DNA of 34,510 bases from Chitinophagaceae bacterium. GTDB lineage: Bacteria; Bacteroidota; Bacteroidia; Chitinophagales; Chitinophagaceae. Under the pieces are notes generated by a model. That model had not been told where the DNA came from, did no database searches, and saw only the letters and a program-made list of their open reading frames with translations. Made by a program: the position numbers and the translations under genes. Location: assembly GCA_947447825.1 (NCBI GenBank), contig CANFLL010000043.1, forward strand, positions 1 through 34,510, read 5' to 3'. Shown here piece by piece: positions 16,858-24,800 of this stretch (its first letter is position 1; each line of letters starts with the position of its first letter).

Positions 16858-17586
16858 ATGGCAAATAATTACTTTCAATTTAAGCAGTTTATAGTTTTTC
16901 AGGAAAAATGCGCCATGAAAGTAACAACCGATGCATGTCTTTTTGGGGGATGGGCAGCAAACTTACTTTCCAATGAAAGATTGAATTCAATAAAAAAAAT
17001 TGCAGACATCGGCACAGGAACCGGCTTACTAACATTGATGATTGCCCAAAATTGTTCTGCCGAAATTGATGCAATAGATATTGATGCAGACGCTTGCGAG
17101 GAAGCATCCGCAAATTTCAATCAATCAGTATGGAAGGAAAGATTAAAGGTGATTAATGCAGATATAAAACACTATCTATCTGAAGAGGCTAATGGATATG
17201 ATTTTATCATTACGAACCCTCCATTTTTTGATAATGATTTAAAAAGTAATTCGGATAAAAGAAACCTAGCAATGCATAGTGATGAACTTAGTTTGGAAGA
17301 ACTATTGATAGCCATCAAAAGGAAATTGAGTGATACCGGCAGCTTTGTTATACTCCTACCCTATCATCGAAGCATTTATTTCGAGGAATTATCTTCTAAG
17401 TTTGGCTTTCATTTATTAGAAAAAACTATTGTAAAACAAACACCTAAACATGATCCATTTAGAACCATGCTTTTATTTGTTGGTGAAAAGGTGCAAGCAA
17501 TACAAAAGGAAATAATCATTAAAAATGGGAATGATTACACGACAGATTTTAAAAATTTATTAAAGGAATATTACCTGCACTTATAA
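16858..17586 (+). CDS. trmN6: tRNA1(Val) (adenine37-N6)-methyltransferase (TrmN6/YfiC-like)
   Basis: About 242 aa. SAM-dependent N6-adenine methyltransferase: FQFKQFIVFQEKCAMKVTTD at the N-terminus is the family signature (F.V.QD.CAMKV.TD). Motif I is DIGTGTGLLTLMIAQ, the acidic ribose-binding segment DAIDIDADACEEA, and the catalytic NPPF at residue 120 (ITNPPFFDND). It modifies A37 of a tRNA anticodon loop. MANNYFQF is chosen over the ATG seven codons upstream because family members begin just before this Phe-rich segment. It is divergent from the HtrA gene and ends in a terminator. Confidence 0.9.
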   Translation: MANNYFQFKQFIVFQEKCAMKVTTDACLFGGWAANLLSNERLNSIKKIADIGTGTGLLTLMIAQNCSAEIDAIDIDADACEEASANFNQSVWKERLKVINADIKHYLSEEANGYDFIITNPPFFDNDLKSNSDKRNLAMHSDELSLEELLIAIKRKLSDTGSFVILLPYHRSIYFEELSSKFGFHLLEKTIVKQTPKHDPFRTMLLFVGEKVQAIQKEIIIKNGNDYTTDFKNLLKEYYLHL

Positions 17587-17588
17587 AC

Positions 17589-17628
17589 AAAAAAGGCTGC
17601 AATGAGCAATCATCACAGCCTTGTTTTT
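17589..17628. terminator. Terminator of the tRNA methyltransferase gene
   Basis: AAGGCTG (17593-17599) pairs with CAGCCTT (17616-17622), with an inner ATGA/TCAT stem. GTTTTTT follows on the plus strand and an A-run precedes it, so it may also act on the convergent T9SS gene. Confidence 0.85.
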
Positions 17629-17686
17629 TAATTCTACATTTTTTCTTTAAGGTATTATTGTTAACTCAGTTCAAAAAAACTTCAAT

Positions 17687-18850
17687 CTATTCCTTTACAA
17701 ACTTGGAGACAGATTTTAAACCATTATTTTCAAGTAATATATAATAGACAGAATTAGGGAGTTTACTAACATCAATGCTGATTGATTTACTTGCTATGGG
17801 CAATTTCTTTATAATCATTACGCCCCCTATAAAAGAAGAAATAGTTATGGTAGAGCCATTTTCAGCCGATGGATAGTTTATTGTTAAATTGTTAATCACA
17901 GGATTAGGGTATAACCTAAACCCTTCTGCCTTAGCCTTATTGCTAAAACCTGAAACAACATTGCTGTAAGCTATACTTCCATCATTATCTACGAACTTTA
18001 GCCTGAAATATTCTTTTTCAAGTGAGTTAATTGTAACTACATACTCATACAAACTCCCCGAAATTGAACCTTTACTCTTAATGAATCCAACAGTTACAAA
18101 ACCATTATTAGCATCTATACTTTTTTCAATTACAAAACTATTATTCATCAATTCTGAAACTGTCCGCCAGTGAAGAGTCACTTCGTTTTTTGAAATAGTA
18201 GCCGAAAATGATTGAAGCTTTACAGGCAATACATCACACTTACTTGCAGGACTTGCAGAATTGTGAGGAACATAACTAGTTAAAGCTGTAAAGTCTAATG
18301 AATTATCATTAATATCTGTGCAGCCATTATTAATTCTTACCAAGCATTTTTTACTAGTAATTGCTGGTGCTGGCATAGTTTCATAGCCAGAAGCAGTGCC
18401 TCCGTAGCCCACTAAATCAATAACTGTTGTGTCGGCAATTCCTGTTCCAGAAAGAACATTATTCACGTTTACCAAGGCTACCTTACCTGTGGTTGCACTA
18501 AGATTAATGGCACCAATAACATCGGGCGTGGGCAAAACTGCGCCTGTGGGAGCAGCTGCGTTACCACTAAGTTGAATCAAAATAAAGCCACCAGAAGGAA
18601 TGGTAGCTGTGAACGATTGCTTTTGCCAAGATGCACTTACAGCACTAGAATACTGCACCGACCAATTGGTGAGCGATTGAGTTTCTGACGTTGGATTATA
18701 CAACTCAATAAAATCGTACTGGTACAGAGCACTTGCATTACTACCCCCTCCAAAAACAGATGCAATAACTACATGCTTAACCTGTGCCTGAGCAACAAAA
18801 CAAACTGAACTCACTAAGAGAAACGTTGAAAACACTAACTTGAATTTCAT
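17687..18850 (-). CDS. Secreted T9SS cargo protein with lamin-tail-like domain
   Basis: 387 aa. Signal peptide (LVFSTFLLVSSVCFVAQAQ). Residues about 25-175 fit a lamin-tail domain (DFIELYNPTSETQSLTNWSV, SGGFILIQLSG, KVALVNVNNVLSGTG, VIDLVGYGG). Next comes a fibronectin-like linker (LPVKLQSFSATISKNEVTLH, FRLKFVDNDGSIAYSNVV). A type A T9SS sorting domain forms the last 75 residues (FRLYPNPVINNLTINYP to SVYYILLENNGLKSVSKFVK). Such proteins cross the outer membrane by the type IX system and are attached or released. Lamin-tail domains often accompany extracellular nucleases or adhesins, but no catalytic domain is present, so a binding or structural role is likelier. Confidence 0.85.
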   Translation of the reverse strand: MKFKLVFSTFLLVSSVCFVAQAQVKHVVIASVFGGGSNASALYQYDFIELYNPTSETQSLTNWSVQYSSAVSASWQKQSFTATIPSGGFILIQLSGNAAAPTGAVLPTPDVIGAINLSATTGKVALVNVNNVLSGTGIADTTVIDLVGYGGTASGYETMPAPAITSKKCLVRINNGCTDINDNSLDFTALTSYVPHNSASPASKCDVLPVKLQSFSATISKNEVTLHWRTVSELMNNSFVIEKSIDANNGFVTVGFIKSKGSISGSLYEYVVTINSLEKEYFRLKFVDNDGSIAYSNVVSGFSNKAKAEGFRLYPNPVINNLTINYPSAENGSTITISSFIGGVMIIKKLPIASKSISIDVSKLPNSVYYILLENNGLKSVSKFVKE

Positions 18851-19329
18851 AATATAATTTTTATTTCTCCCGAAATACGACTTTTACCCAAAGTTCAAGC
18901 AAAGTGGGTACAACTTTATGGGACTATCAAAATGGTTTTTGGAATACAAGGATTAAAAGTTGACATTTATTTTATATGCCAGCTTGTCCTAGTGGCATGA
19001 AAGTTTACCGTCTTACAAAATAAAACTTCCTGAAAGTTCTTAACGTTCGTAAAGTTTGAACCAATGAGAATTGGATACTTTTTTCGTCTTATTATTTTAA
19101 AAATCAATCTTATTTGACGTATTCTTATATATTTACAAAAAATAACACTTAATAAAAATACCCTCAGCTAGAGAAAAGGGTTCACTAAAAAACAATTGGA
19201 ATGAGATTCTATTATTTTCTTAGCGTTCAATTTATACCCATTAAAGAACAAAAGTTTTCATTCTAGCCCCTCGTTGTGTTCATTCTTACTTTTAAAAATT
19301 AACCCCAAATTGCTGTAAATAGTTAGTCT
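18851..19329. other. Intergenic between divergent genes, no feature recognised
   Basis: Divergent 5' regions of the T9SS cargo gene and the MBOAT gene. AT-rich; no ORF, repeat or clean TAnnTTTG box on either strand. Confidence 0.45.
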
Positions 19330-20784
19330 ATGCTTTTTAACTCAATCCAATTTTTAATATTTTTCATTGTTGTAACCTCCTCCTATTTTATCCTCCCCTA
19401 TAAATTTAGATGGATACTACTGCTAATTAGTAGTTGTTATTTTTATATGGCCTTTGTTCCTATCTACATTTTAATTCTTGGGTTTACTATCGTAATTGAT
19501 TATTTCGCAGGTATATTTATTGAAAATGCACGGGGAAAACAACGGAAGCTATTTCTAATTTGTAGCCTCGTGGCCAATATTGGTGTTCTTGCGATTTTTA
19601 AATATTATAACTTCTTGAATGAGAACCTTTCTTTCTTACTACATGGTTTTGCACTAAACAATCCATTGCCTTATTTAACCATTCTATTGCCCATCGGACT
19701 TTCTTTCCATACTTTTCAAGCGATGAGTTATACCATAGAGGTTTATAGAGGCAATCAATCTGCAGAAAGACATTTTGGTATTTATTCGCTATATGTGATG
19801 TTCTATCCACAATTAGTTGCAGGCCCAATTGAACGTCCTCAAAATTTACTTTATCAGTTCCGAGAAAAGTATGATTTCAATTATGACAGAGTAACCAGTG
19901 GATTGCGGTTAATGGCTTGGGGCTTATTTAAGAAAGTAGTCATTGCCGATAGGTTATCAACTGTTGCTGATACAGTTTATAATAATTCGCATCATTTCAA
20001 TAGTTTAAGTTTAATTATTGCCACTGTTTTCTTTTCATTCGAAATCTTTTGCGATTTCTCCGCCTATTCTGATATGGCAATTGGTGCTGCTAGGATTATG
20101 GGATTCACCTTAATGAAAAATTTTGATAAACCCTACCATTCAAAAACGATTAGTGAGTTCTGGAAGCGTTGGCACATATCCCTTTCTACTTGGTTTAAAG
20201 ACTACTTATACATCACCCTTGGTGGGAATAGGGTGTCTGTACCGCGTTGGTATTTTAATTTGTTTATTGTGTTTGTTGTAAGTGGTTTATGGCACGGTGC
20301 TAGTTGGGCATTTATAATTTGGGGTGCATTGCACGGTTTTTACTTGGTCTTTGCTTTAATTACCCACGATTTTAGAAGCAGGTTTAATAAGCTTTTAGGC
20401 TTAAACAAGCTTACATTTATTGCCGTTCTTACAAATTTTATTTTGGTGGCCTATGCCTGGATATTTTTCAGAGCTAATAAAGTTAGTGAAGCGTTCTACA
20501 TCTCAAAACATATTATTACAGGGATTCCTGAATTACTAAAAAAAGTTACTACCCATCAACCAATCATGGAGAACTTAGGGCTTGGGCAAAAGGATATGGT
20601 GTTATCTTTTTTATTAATAATATTTTTAGAAACGGTGCACTACATTCAGGGGAAGGTAAACATATCGGAAACCTTCATGAATAAGCCTTCCTATTTTAGA
20701 TGGACTGTTTATTTTGGAGTAGTTATAGCAATAGTGTTTTTGGGTGTATTTGGAAATCGTCAGTTCATTTATTTTCAGTTTTAA
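19330..20784 (+). CDS. MBOAT-family O-acyltransferase (AlgI/DltB-like)
   Basis: 484 aa, multipass membrane protein (about 10-12 hydrophobic segments). It has the characteristic LPIGLSFHTFQAMSYTIEVY segment, the AGPIERP motif, FWKRWHISLSTWFKDYLYIT and the invariant His322 in VSGLWHGASWAFIIWGALHG. Proteins of this type move an acyl group (usually acetyl) across the membrane for O-acylation of an exopolysaccharide or cell-wall polymer. The next gene starts 2 nt after the stop and is an SGNH-like partner, the usual two-component arrangement in which MBOAT supplies and SGNH transfers the acyl group. The polymer is not evident from context. Confidence 0.9.
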   Translation: MLFNSIQFLIFFIVVTSSYFILPYKFRWILLLISSCYFYMAFVPIYILILGFTIVIDYFAGIFIENARGKQRKLFLICSLVANIGVLAIFKYYNFLNENLSFLLHGFALNNPLPYLTILLPIGLSFHTFQAMSYTIEVYRGNQSAERHFGIYSLYVMFYPQLVAGPIERPQNLLYQFREKYDFNYDRVTSGLRLMAWGLFKKVVIADRLSTVADTVYNNSHHFNSLSLIIATVFFSFEIFCDFSAYSDMAIGAARIMGFTLMKNFDKPYHSKTISEFWKRWHISLSTWFKDYLYITLGGNRVSVPRWYFNLFIVFVVSGLWHGASWAFIIWGALHGFYLVFALITHDFRSRFNKLLGLNKLTFIAVLTNFILVAYAWIFFRANKVSEAFYISKHIITGIPELLKKVTTHQPIMENLGLGQKDMVLSFLLIIFLETVHYIQGKVNISETFMNKPSYFRWTVYFGVVIAIVFLGVFGNRQFIYFQF

Positions 20785-20786
20785 TT

Positions 20787-21800
20787 ATGCAGAAAGATTA
20801 TATAAAATTCTTTAAGAAGGCTTCTATATTAACAGTTCCGGTGTTGGGTTTTGTACTTTTATACATGTACTTAGACCCGTTTAAGGTCATTAAACATTAC
20901 AATTCCTACTTCCGTTCTGGATACCCAACTTATGTGTGCATGAACAAAGATTTTGTTAGTACACAAACATTCATAAACAATTATGAAACGTATAAATATG
21001 ATGCATTCATTTTGGGCAATTCTCGTTCGATGTTTTATCAGGTGGGCACTTGGAAAAAATATATTCATAGCGATAATTGTTTTCACTTTGATGCTTCCGG
21101 AGAAACTTTAATTGGCATTAATAGAAAAATAAAATTCCTAGATAAAACCAAAGTTAAGCTCTCTAACGTAATCATTATTCTCGATTCGCCTTTGCTAGGT
21201 AGCATTCAAGAATCGCAGCTACATCTTTTTTCTAGTCATCCTGCTTTGTCGGATAACAATTGGTTTGCGTTCGAATTGAAATATTTTAAAGCATTTATGT
21301 CTCCAGACTTTTTGGCGGCATACATTGATTTTAAAATTTCAAACCAAGTAAAACCCTACATGGTTGATAATTGTTTGCTAGATGATAAGCCCTTCGATTA
21401 TCTACTAAAATATAACGAAGTTCAATTTAATCTTTACGAGAACTTGATTAAATCAAACAATTATTATACTGAAAAAAGAATGAAACCATTTTATAGCAGG
21501 CCTGCTGTTCAACGGTATTCTCACGAAGTAATAAAGGAAACACAGCTTCAAATGTTGCAGGAGATTGCGGACATACTTAAGAAAAATAATACAAACTATA
21601 GGATTATTGTGAACCCATTGTATGATCAGATAAAACTAAACCAAACAGATAAAGCAATCCTCGACTCTATGTTTGGTCAGAAAAATGTATTTGATTTTTC
21701 AGGAATAAATTCAATTACAAAAGACTATCATAATTACTATGAGAACTCACACTATCGCCCTAGAATAGCAGATTCTATAATGGGAGTTATCTATAAATAA
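20787..21800 (+). CDS. SGNH-like partner of the MBOAT acyltransferase
   Basis: 337 aa. One N-terminal membrane anchor (ILTVPVLGFVLLYMYL) precedes a periplasmic domain. Candidate SGNH residues are Ser79 in ILGNSRS (block I) and His322 in YYENSHYRP (block V). Block V reads ExxH rather than DxxH, so Glu319 takes the usual Asp place. The start at 20787 is chosen because it follows the MBOAT stop by 2 nt and begins just before the anchor; the frame is open further upstream only because it overlaps MBOAT. I infer transfer of the MBOAT-delivered acyl group to a polymer. Overall sequence similarity to AlgJ/AlgX-type proteins is weak, so the call rests on motif positions and gene pairing. Confidence 0.75.
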   Translation: MQKDYIKFFKKASILTVPVLGFVLLYMYLDPFKVIKHYNSYFRSGYPTYVCMNKDFVSTQTFINNYETYKYDAFILGNSRSMFYQVGTWKKYIHSDNCFHFDASGETLIGINRKIKFLDKTKVKLSNVIIILDSPLLGSIQESQLHLFSSHPALSDNNWFAFELKYFKAFMSPDFLAAYIDFKISNQVKPYMVDNCLLDDKPFDYLLKYNEVQFNLYENLIKSNNYYTEKRMKPFYSRPAVQRYSHEVIKETQLQMLQEIADILKKNNTNYRIIVNPLYDQIKLNQTDKAILDSMFGQKNVFDFSGINSITKDYHNYYENSHYRPRIADSIMGVIYK

Positions 21801-22195
21801 TAGGTGTCCTGCTATTAGATATTTTGGCTATACAAATATTATTTTTCTATGTGAACTAGGAAATGATGCGTGTATTCATGGAAATGGATTCAGCATTAGA
21901 AATGTACTAAATGATTTGTCTATTCGTATTCATGGGCTATTTTGGGGCATATTTCATATTAATTTTAATCGATAAATTCATTGATGTCCCCAATAAAAAT
22001 CTAATCAAATTAACACATAACACACATTTACTAGTCCATTAGATCGTTGCAATCAAGGGAAACTAATTGTCTATTATTTTATCGAATTCCAGTCACAATT
22101 TGGTTTAACTTTTAGAAACAAGTAACCAGCTATTGCTATCTTCTCGCTACAATGTAAATGTTTTATGGCAAGTGATTTATCATTAAACCTTAGAA
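21801..22195. other. Convergent intergenic region, nothing recognised
   Basis: Lies between the 3' ends of the SGNH-like and VIT1/CCC1 genes. AT-rich, with no convincing hairpin terminator on either strand. Confidence 0.45.
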
Positions 22196-22906
22196 TTAAT
22201 GCATCCCATCAATAAACTTAGCGATAAAGAAGGCGGCAGCTGCTGCCGAAGCTCCAATTAACAATACTTTCATACCACCAGTTAATGGATTTACACCTGT
22301 CAATTTGCTTTTGAAGTAACCGAAAATGAATAAACAACCCAAGGTCATTGTTACAGATACTTTTAAAGCATTGAAAGTATCCAGTACAAAAAAATAAGGA
22401 CTCAGTGGCACTAATCCGCCCAAGATGTAGGAAACGCCAATATTGAAAGCACTTTTTCTAGCTCGTTTCGAGTCAGGTTTATCTAGTCCTAATTCATGTT
22501 TCATCATAAAACTAACCCAACGGTCTTTATCCTTCGAAATTTCTGCAACGGCTTGATCTTGCAATTGCCTACTAAAGCCCCATTCTTTAAAAATGGTTCT
22601 TATTTCTTCCTCTTCTACCGAAGTTTTAGTTTCAATTTCCTCATACTCCCGTGCCAATTCACTATTGTAATGATCCTGTTCTGTTTTGCCTGCAAGATAT
22701 CCGCCTAATCCCATCGCAATTGAGCCTGCTGCAATTTCCGCAATCCCCGCAATGGTAATTAAGCTTGTGTTGCTTACTGCACCACTTAAACCAGCCGCCA
22801 ATGCAAAAGGAACAGTTAGTCCGTCGCTCATGCCAATAACGATATCCGTTAATAGGTCAGAGCTTTTCAAGTGTTTTTCTTGATGATGTAATGCCGAATC
22901 TTGCAT
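22196..22906 (-). CDS. VIT1/CCC1-family Fe2+/Mn2+ transporter
   Basis: 236 aa. The first two membrane segments carry the family signature (DIVIGMSDGLTVPFALAAGL, IAEIAAGSIAMGLGGYLAGK). A cytosolic acidic helical domain follows (residues about 85-145, EEIETKTSVEEEEIRTIFKE), then three more membrane segments (NIGVSYILGGLVPLSPYFFV, VSVTMTLGCLFIFGYF, VLLIGASAAAAAFFIAKF). Family members export or sequester ferrous iron and manganese by proton antiport. The metal-binding Glu-rich cytosolic hairpin is retained, supporting a genuine metal transporter. It stands alone and is transcribed from a promoter a few nucleotides before its ATG. Confidence 0.9.
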   Translation of the reverse strand: MQDSALHHQEKHLKSSDLLTDIVIGMSDGLTVPFALAAGLSGAVSNTSLITIAGIAEIAAGSIAMGLGGYLAGKTEQDHYNSELAREYEEIETKTSVEEEEIRTIFKEWGFSRQLQDQAVAEISKDKDRWVSFMMKHELGLDKPDSKRARKSAFNIGVSYILGGLVPLSPYFFVLDTFNALKVSVTMTLGCLFIFGYFKSKLTGVNPLTGGMKVLLIGASAAAAAFFIAKFIDGMH

Positions 22907-22910
22907 AGAG

Positions 22911-22936
22911 CAAATATATACAGTGAAAAGTAATCA
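22911..22936 (-). promoter_or_regulatory. Promoter of the VIT1/CCC1 gene, predicted leaderless
   Basis: TATATTTG (minus, 22918-22911) is followed by CTCT and the ATG at 22906. A TTG lies about 18 nt upstream, close to the -33 position. Transcription would start at or within a few bases of the start codon. Confidence 0.6.
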
Positions 22937-23009
22937 CAAGAAAATAGTAGATGAATTGCAAATAGCAGAAACCTTTGTTCAGAATAAGATATAGAGATTA
23001 AAATGACTA

Positions 23010-23110
23010 GGGTGTAAATAAGTTTTTCGCTGACGGTGAATCCCTATAAGGGTTTTGAACCCTTATAGGGTTGGCAATTCGGTTATCAAGCGATAAACTT
23101 ATTTGCACCC
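23010..23110. mobile_element. 100-bp MITE-like palindromic element with target-site duplication
   Basis: Terminal inverted repeats of about 21 bp (GGTGTAAATAAGTTT..TCGCT at the left, its complement at 23089-23109) have two mismatches. A perfect 13-bp internal palindrome, CCCTATAAGGGTT (23042-23054) with 23058-23070, sits inside. The element is flanked by identical AATGACTAG at 23002-23010 and 23111-23119, an 8-9 bp target duplication depending on whether the terminal G belongs to the element. No coding capacity; it would need a transposase supplied elsewhere. Confidence 0.8.
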
Positions 23111-23182
23111 AATGACTAGTAGGGTATCAACCAGTTTACTTTGAAAACTGTAAAAGAAAGGGTTTAGTAAATGCAGAAGATC

Positions 23183-23252
23183 TGCTTGATAGGAAAGATT
23201 TTAGCGAATGCACACGCCACAGGCGATGCGCTAGCCAGAGAAGATTTTAGCG
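23183..23252 (+). repeat. Dispersed repeat X, copy 1
   Basis: 70-nt segment closely matching 24266-24335 in the same orientation (TGCTTGATAGGAAA, TGCACACGCCA, GAAGATTTTAGCG). It is part of the repeats around the DUF4160/DUF2442 pair. Confidence 0.8.
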
Positions 23253-23295
23253 TGTGAAGAGGACTAGCTGGGATTGACGCGAACTAGCTGGGGGG

Positions 23296-23350
23296 GACAC
23301 ACTTGCCGTAGCAGCGAGTCCTTGCGACACACTGATTTGACTTGCGGCAG
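23296..23350 (+). repeat. Dispersed repeat Y, copy 1
   Basis: 55-nt segment nearly identical to 24150-24204, same orientation (GACACACTTGC, AGCAGCGAGTCC, CTGATTTGACTTGCGGCAG). The 22907-23494 gap otherwise holds the MITE, repeat X and AT-rich sequence without a gene. Confidence 0.85.
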
Positions 23351-23494
23351 TGAAGTGAACATGCTACAGGTCAGCTGCTAATAGGTTTTGGCTACACACA
23401 AATTAAAAACTTGCAAACCCAATATTTCTAATTGATTTACACGTTTAATAGCGCTTTTAATTATTTTAAAGATTTTTAACTGTCGGTAGGTATT

Positions 23495-23770
23495 TTACTG
23501 TCGGTCAACCTCAATAGGCTCGGATAAGCCGTAAAGAACATCAGGACAGAAATCAATTCCATTGCTCCAGACTAATGTGCCATAACTATCCAAAGTAACC
23601 TCACTAAATACCTGAGGCTGCATCAATTCTTTTATTTGTGGTGTGCTTTGGAATTGAGTTATCAACTTGCCAACCGGAATACGCCTTGCAAAATCCTCGT
23701 TGTTAAACAAACAATCCACCGTAAAACTTTGAGCATCTATCTTTTTAATGCTTTTAATATATTGTAGCAT
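23495..23770 (-). CDS. DUF2442 domain protein (putative toxin-antitoxin partner)
   Basis: 91 aa, one small DUF2442 domain: YIKSIKKIDAQSFTVDCLFN, GKLITQFQSTPQIKELMQPQ, then FSEVTLDSYGTLVWSNGIDF and CPDVLYGLSE. DUF2442 genes commonly pair with DUF4160 genes, and the pair is treated as a candidate toxin-antitoxin module; activity is not proven. The start at MLQYIKS (23770) sits 5 nt after the DUF4160 stop. The longer frame, starting 11 codons upstream inside DUF4160, is less likely. Confidence 0.8.
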   Translation of the reverse strand: MLQYIKSIKKIDAQSFTVDCLFNNEDFARRIPVGKLITQFQSTPQIKELMQPQVFSEVTLDSYGTLVWSNGIDFCPDVLYGLSEPIEVDRQ

Positions 23771-23775
23771 CTTTT

Positions 23776-24048
23776 TTATTTTAGTGGTTCTACTTTTTCC
23801 CAACTTGCTGGGCTGCTAGTCAATGTTTCAAAATTAAGCAATAATTCATCCTCGTGTATCACACACCAAGCTTGTATTAATTTTAGTTGCTTTATTGGCA
23901 TGTCCCCTTCTATCATTTCACTAGTTTTTATATTTATTACCGCCTTCTTACCTTGATACTCAGCATGAAAATGGGGTGGAGCATGATCCGCAAAAAACAT
24001 CTTAATCAAGATGCCATAAAACCTACTTATCTCTGGCATATATTCCAT
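23776..24048 (-). CDS. DUF4160 domain protein (putative toxin-antitoxin partner)
   Basis: 90 aa. Diagnostic DUF4160 sequence: MPEISRFYGILIKMFFADHA, then PPHFHAEYQGKKAVINI, where the HAPPHFH motif carries paired histidines. It ends with QLKLIQAWCVIHEDELLLNF. It is upstream of and coupled to the DUF2442 gene. Start could equally be the Met three codons in (MPEIS). The pair is bracketed by repeats Y and X on both sides, suggesting acquisition as a cassette. Confidence 0.85.
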   Translation of the reverse strand: MEYMPEISRFYGILIKMFFADHAPPHFHAEYQGKKAVINIKTSEMIEGDMPIKQLKLIQAWCVIHEDELLLNFETLTSSPASWEKVEPLK

Positions 24049-24149
24049 TTTTTTCTGTCCAAATCTACGTATAAAGCACCATACCTTGTTTTCTAGATTT
24101 TTAATTAGATAGCAAAAGAGAGAAAAGTTATCTCAGCTAAACCACAAGT

Positions 24150-24204
24150 GACACACTTGCGTTAGCAGCGAGTCCGTGCGAAACTCTGATTTGACTTGCG
24201 GCAG
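24150..24204 (+). repeat. Dispersed repeat Y, copy 2
   Basis: Near-identical partner of 23296-23350, 854 bp away, same orientation. It lies directly upstream (5') of the DUF4160 gene. The 24049-24350 gap otherwise contains only repeat X and AT-rich sequence. Confidence 0.85.
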
Positions 24205-24265
24205 CGGGGATTTTCAGTTACAAACTGGTTCAACTTAAAATGCACAAGTCATCGTATGGAAGACT

Positions 24266-24335
24266 TGCTTGATAGGAAATATTTTAGTGAATGCACACGC
24301 CAAAGGAGATGCACTAGCCCTAGAAGATTTTAGCG
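24266..24335 (+). repeat. Dispersed repeat X, copy 2
   Basis: Partner of 23183-23252, 1083 bp away, same orientation. Order along the window is X-Y-[gene pair]-Y-X, although all copies point the same way. Confidence 0.8.
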
Positions 24336-24350
24336 AGTAAACTAGCTGGG

Positions 24351-24539
24351 CTAAAAAACTACTCCTTTGCTTCTAAACCAAGCATTAAGTTTTTGATAGA
24401 CTTCTGTAATTGTTTTTCCCGAAAACTCTATGGAATCATCCATGTTTATGGCGATAAATGAATCGTAGATTTCACTCTTTAGTTTTAAAACAACTGGTTT
24501 TAGCTGACGATCATAAATTGTAATTCGCCCTGAATACAT
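24351..24539 (-). CDS. Small hypothetical protein, 62 aa
   Basis: Not recognised. The sequence is protein-like (GRITIYDRQLKPVVLKLKSE, FIAINMDDSIEFSGKTITEV, YQKLNAWFRSKGVVF): beta strands then one helix, a shape common in small antitoxin-like proteins. It lies between the DUF4160/DUF2442 pair and the type IIG enzyme. Another small frame (24552-24617, 21 codons, MAKAIIIYQSKEEEVYGKHL) ends 12 nt upstream, so the two may form a short operon or be the broken halves of one gene. Confidence 0.5.
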   Translation of the reverse strand: MYSGRITIYDRQLKPVVLKLKSEIYDSFIAINMDDSIEFSGKTITEVYQKLNAWFRSKGVVF

Positions 24540-24663
24540 TATCCATTCTTTTTATCTTAAATGTTTACCATAAACCTCTTCTTCTTTAGACTGATAAATT
24601 ATTATTGCCTTAGCCATAATTAAAATAGATTACAGGAATTATTATTGTTGTTCATTTATTTTA

Positions 24664-24799
24664 AATCTCCATCGCCTTATCCTCTCCCTATTCTATGGCT
24701 GTTTCTACTATTTGTTTGGTAAGTGAAAGCAACCGTTCGCTTTCTGCTTTTAGGTGTATTCTCCAAGGAAGGTTTCGCTCCAAGCGAAACCTTCCTTTT
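24664..24799 (-). pseudogene. Possible C-terminal remnant of an unidentified gene
   Basis: Directly after the type IIG stop, in another frame, the minus strand reads NLPWRIHLKAESERLLSLTK then QIVETAIE, a TAG (24688-24690), and in the same frame GEDKAMEI before a TAA. It has no start codon and one internal stop, but the composition is strongly protein-like. The parent family is not recognised. Confidence 0.3.
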
Positions 24800-24800
24800 T
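24765..24800 (+). terminator. Strong hairpin at the 3' end of the type IIG gene, oriented plus
   Basis: A perfect 15-bp stem (24765-24779 with 24783-24797; AAGGAAGGTTTCGCT) has a CCA loop. The T-run follows on the plus strand only, i.e. facing into the minus-strand type IIG gene, with no plus-strand gene upstream. It may block antisense transcription, or be a palindromic repeat. Confidence 0.5.
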
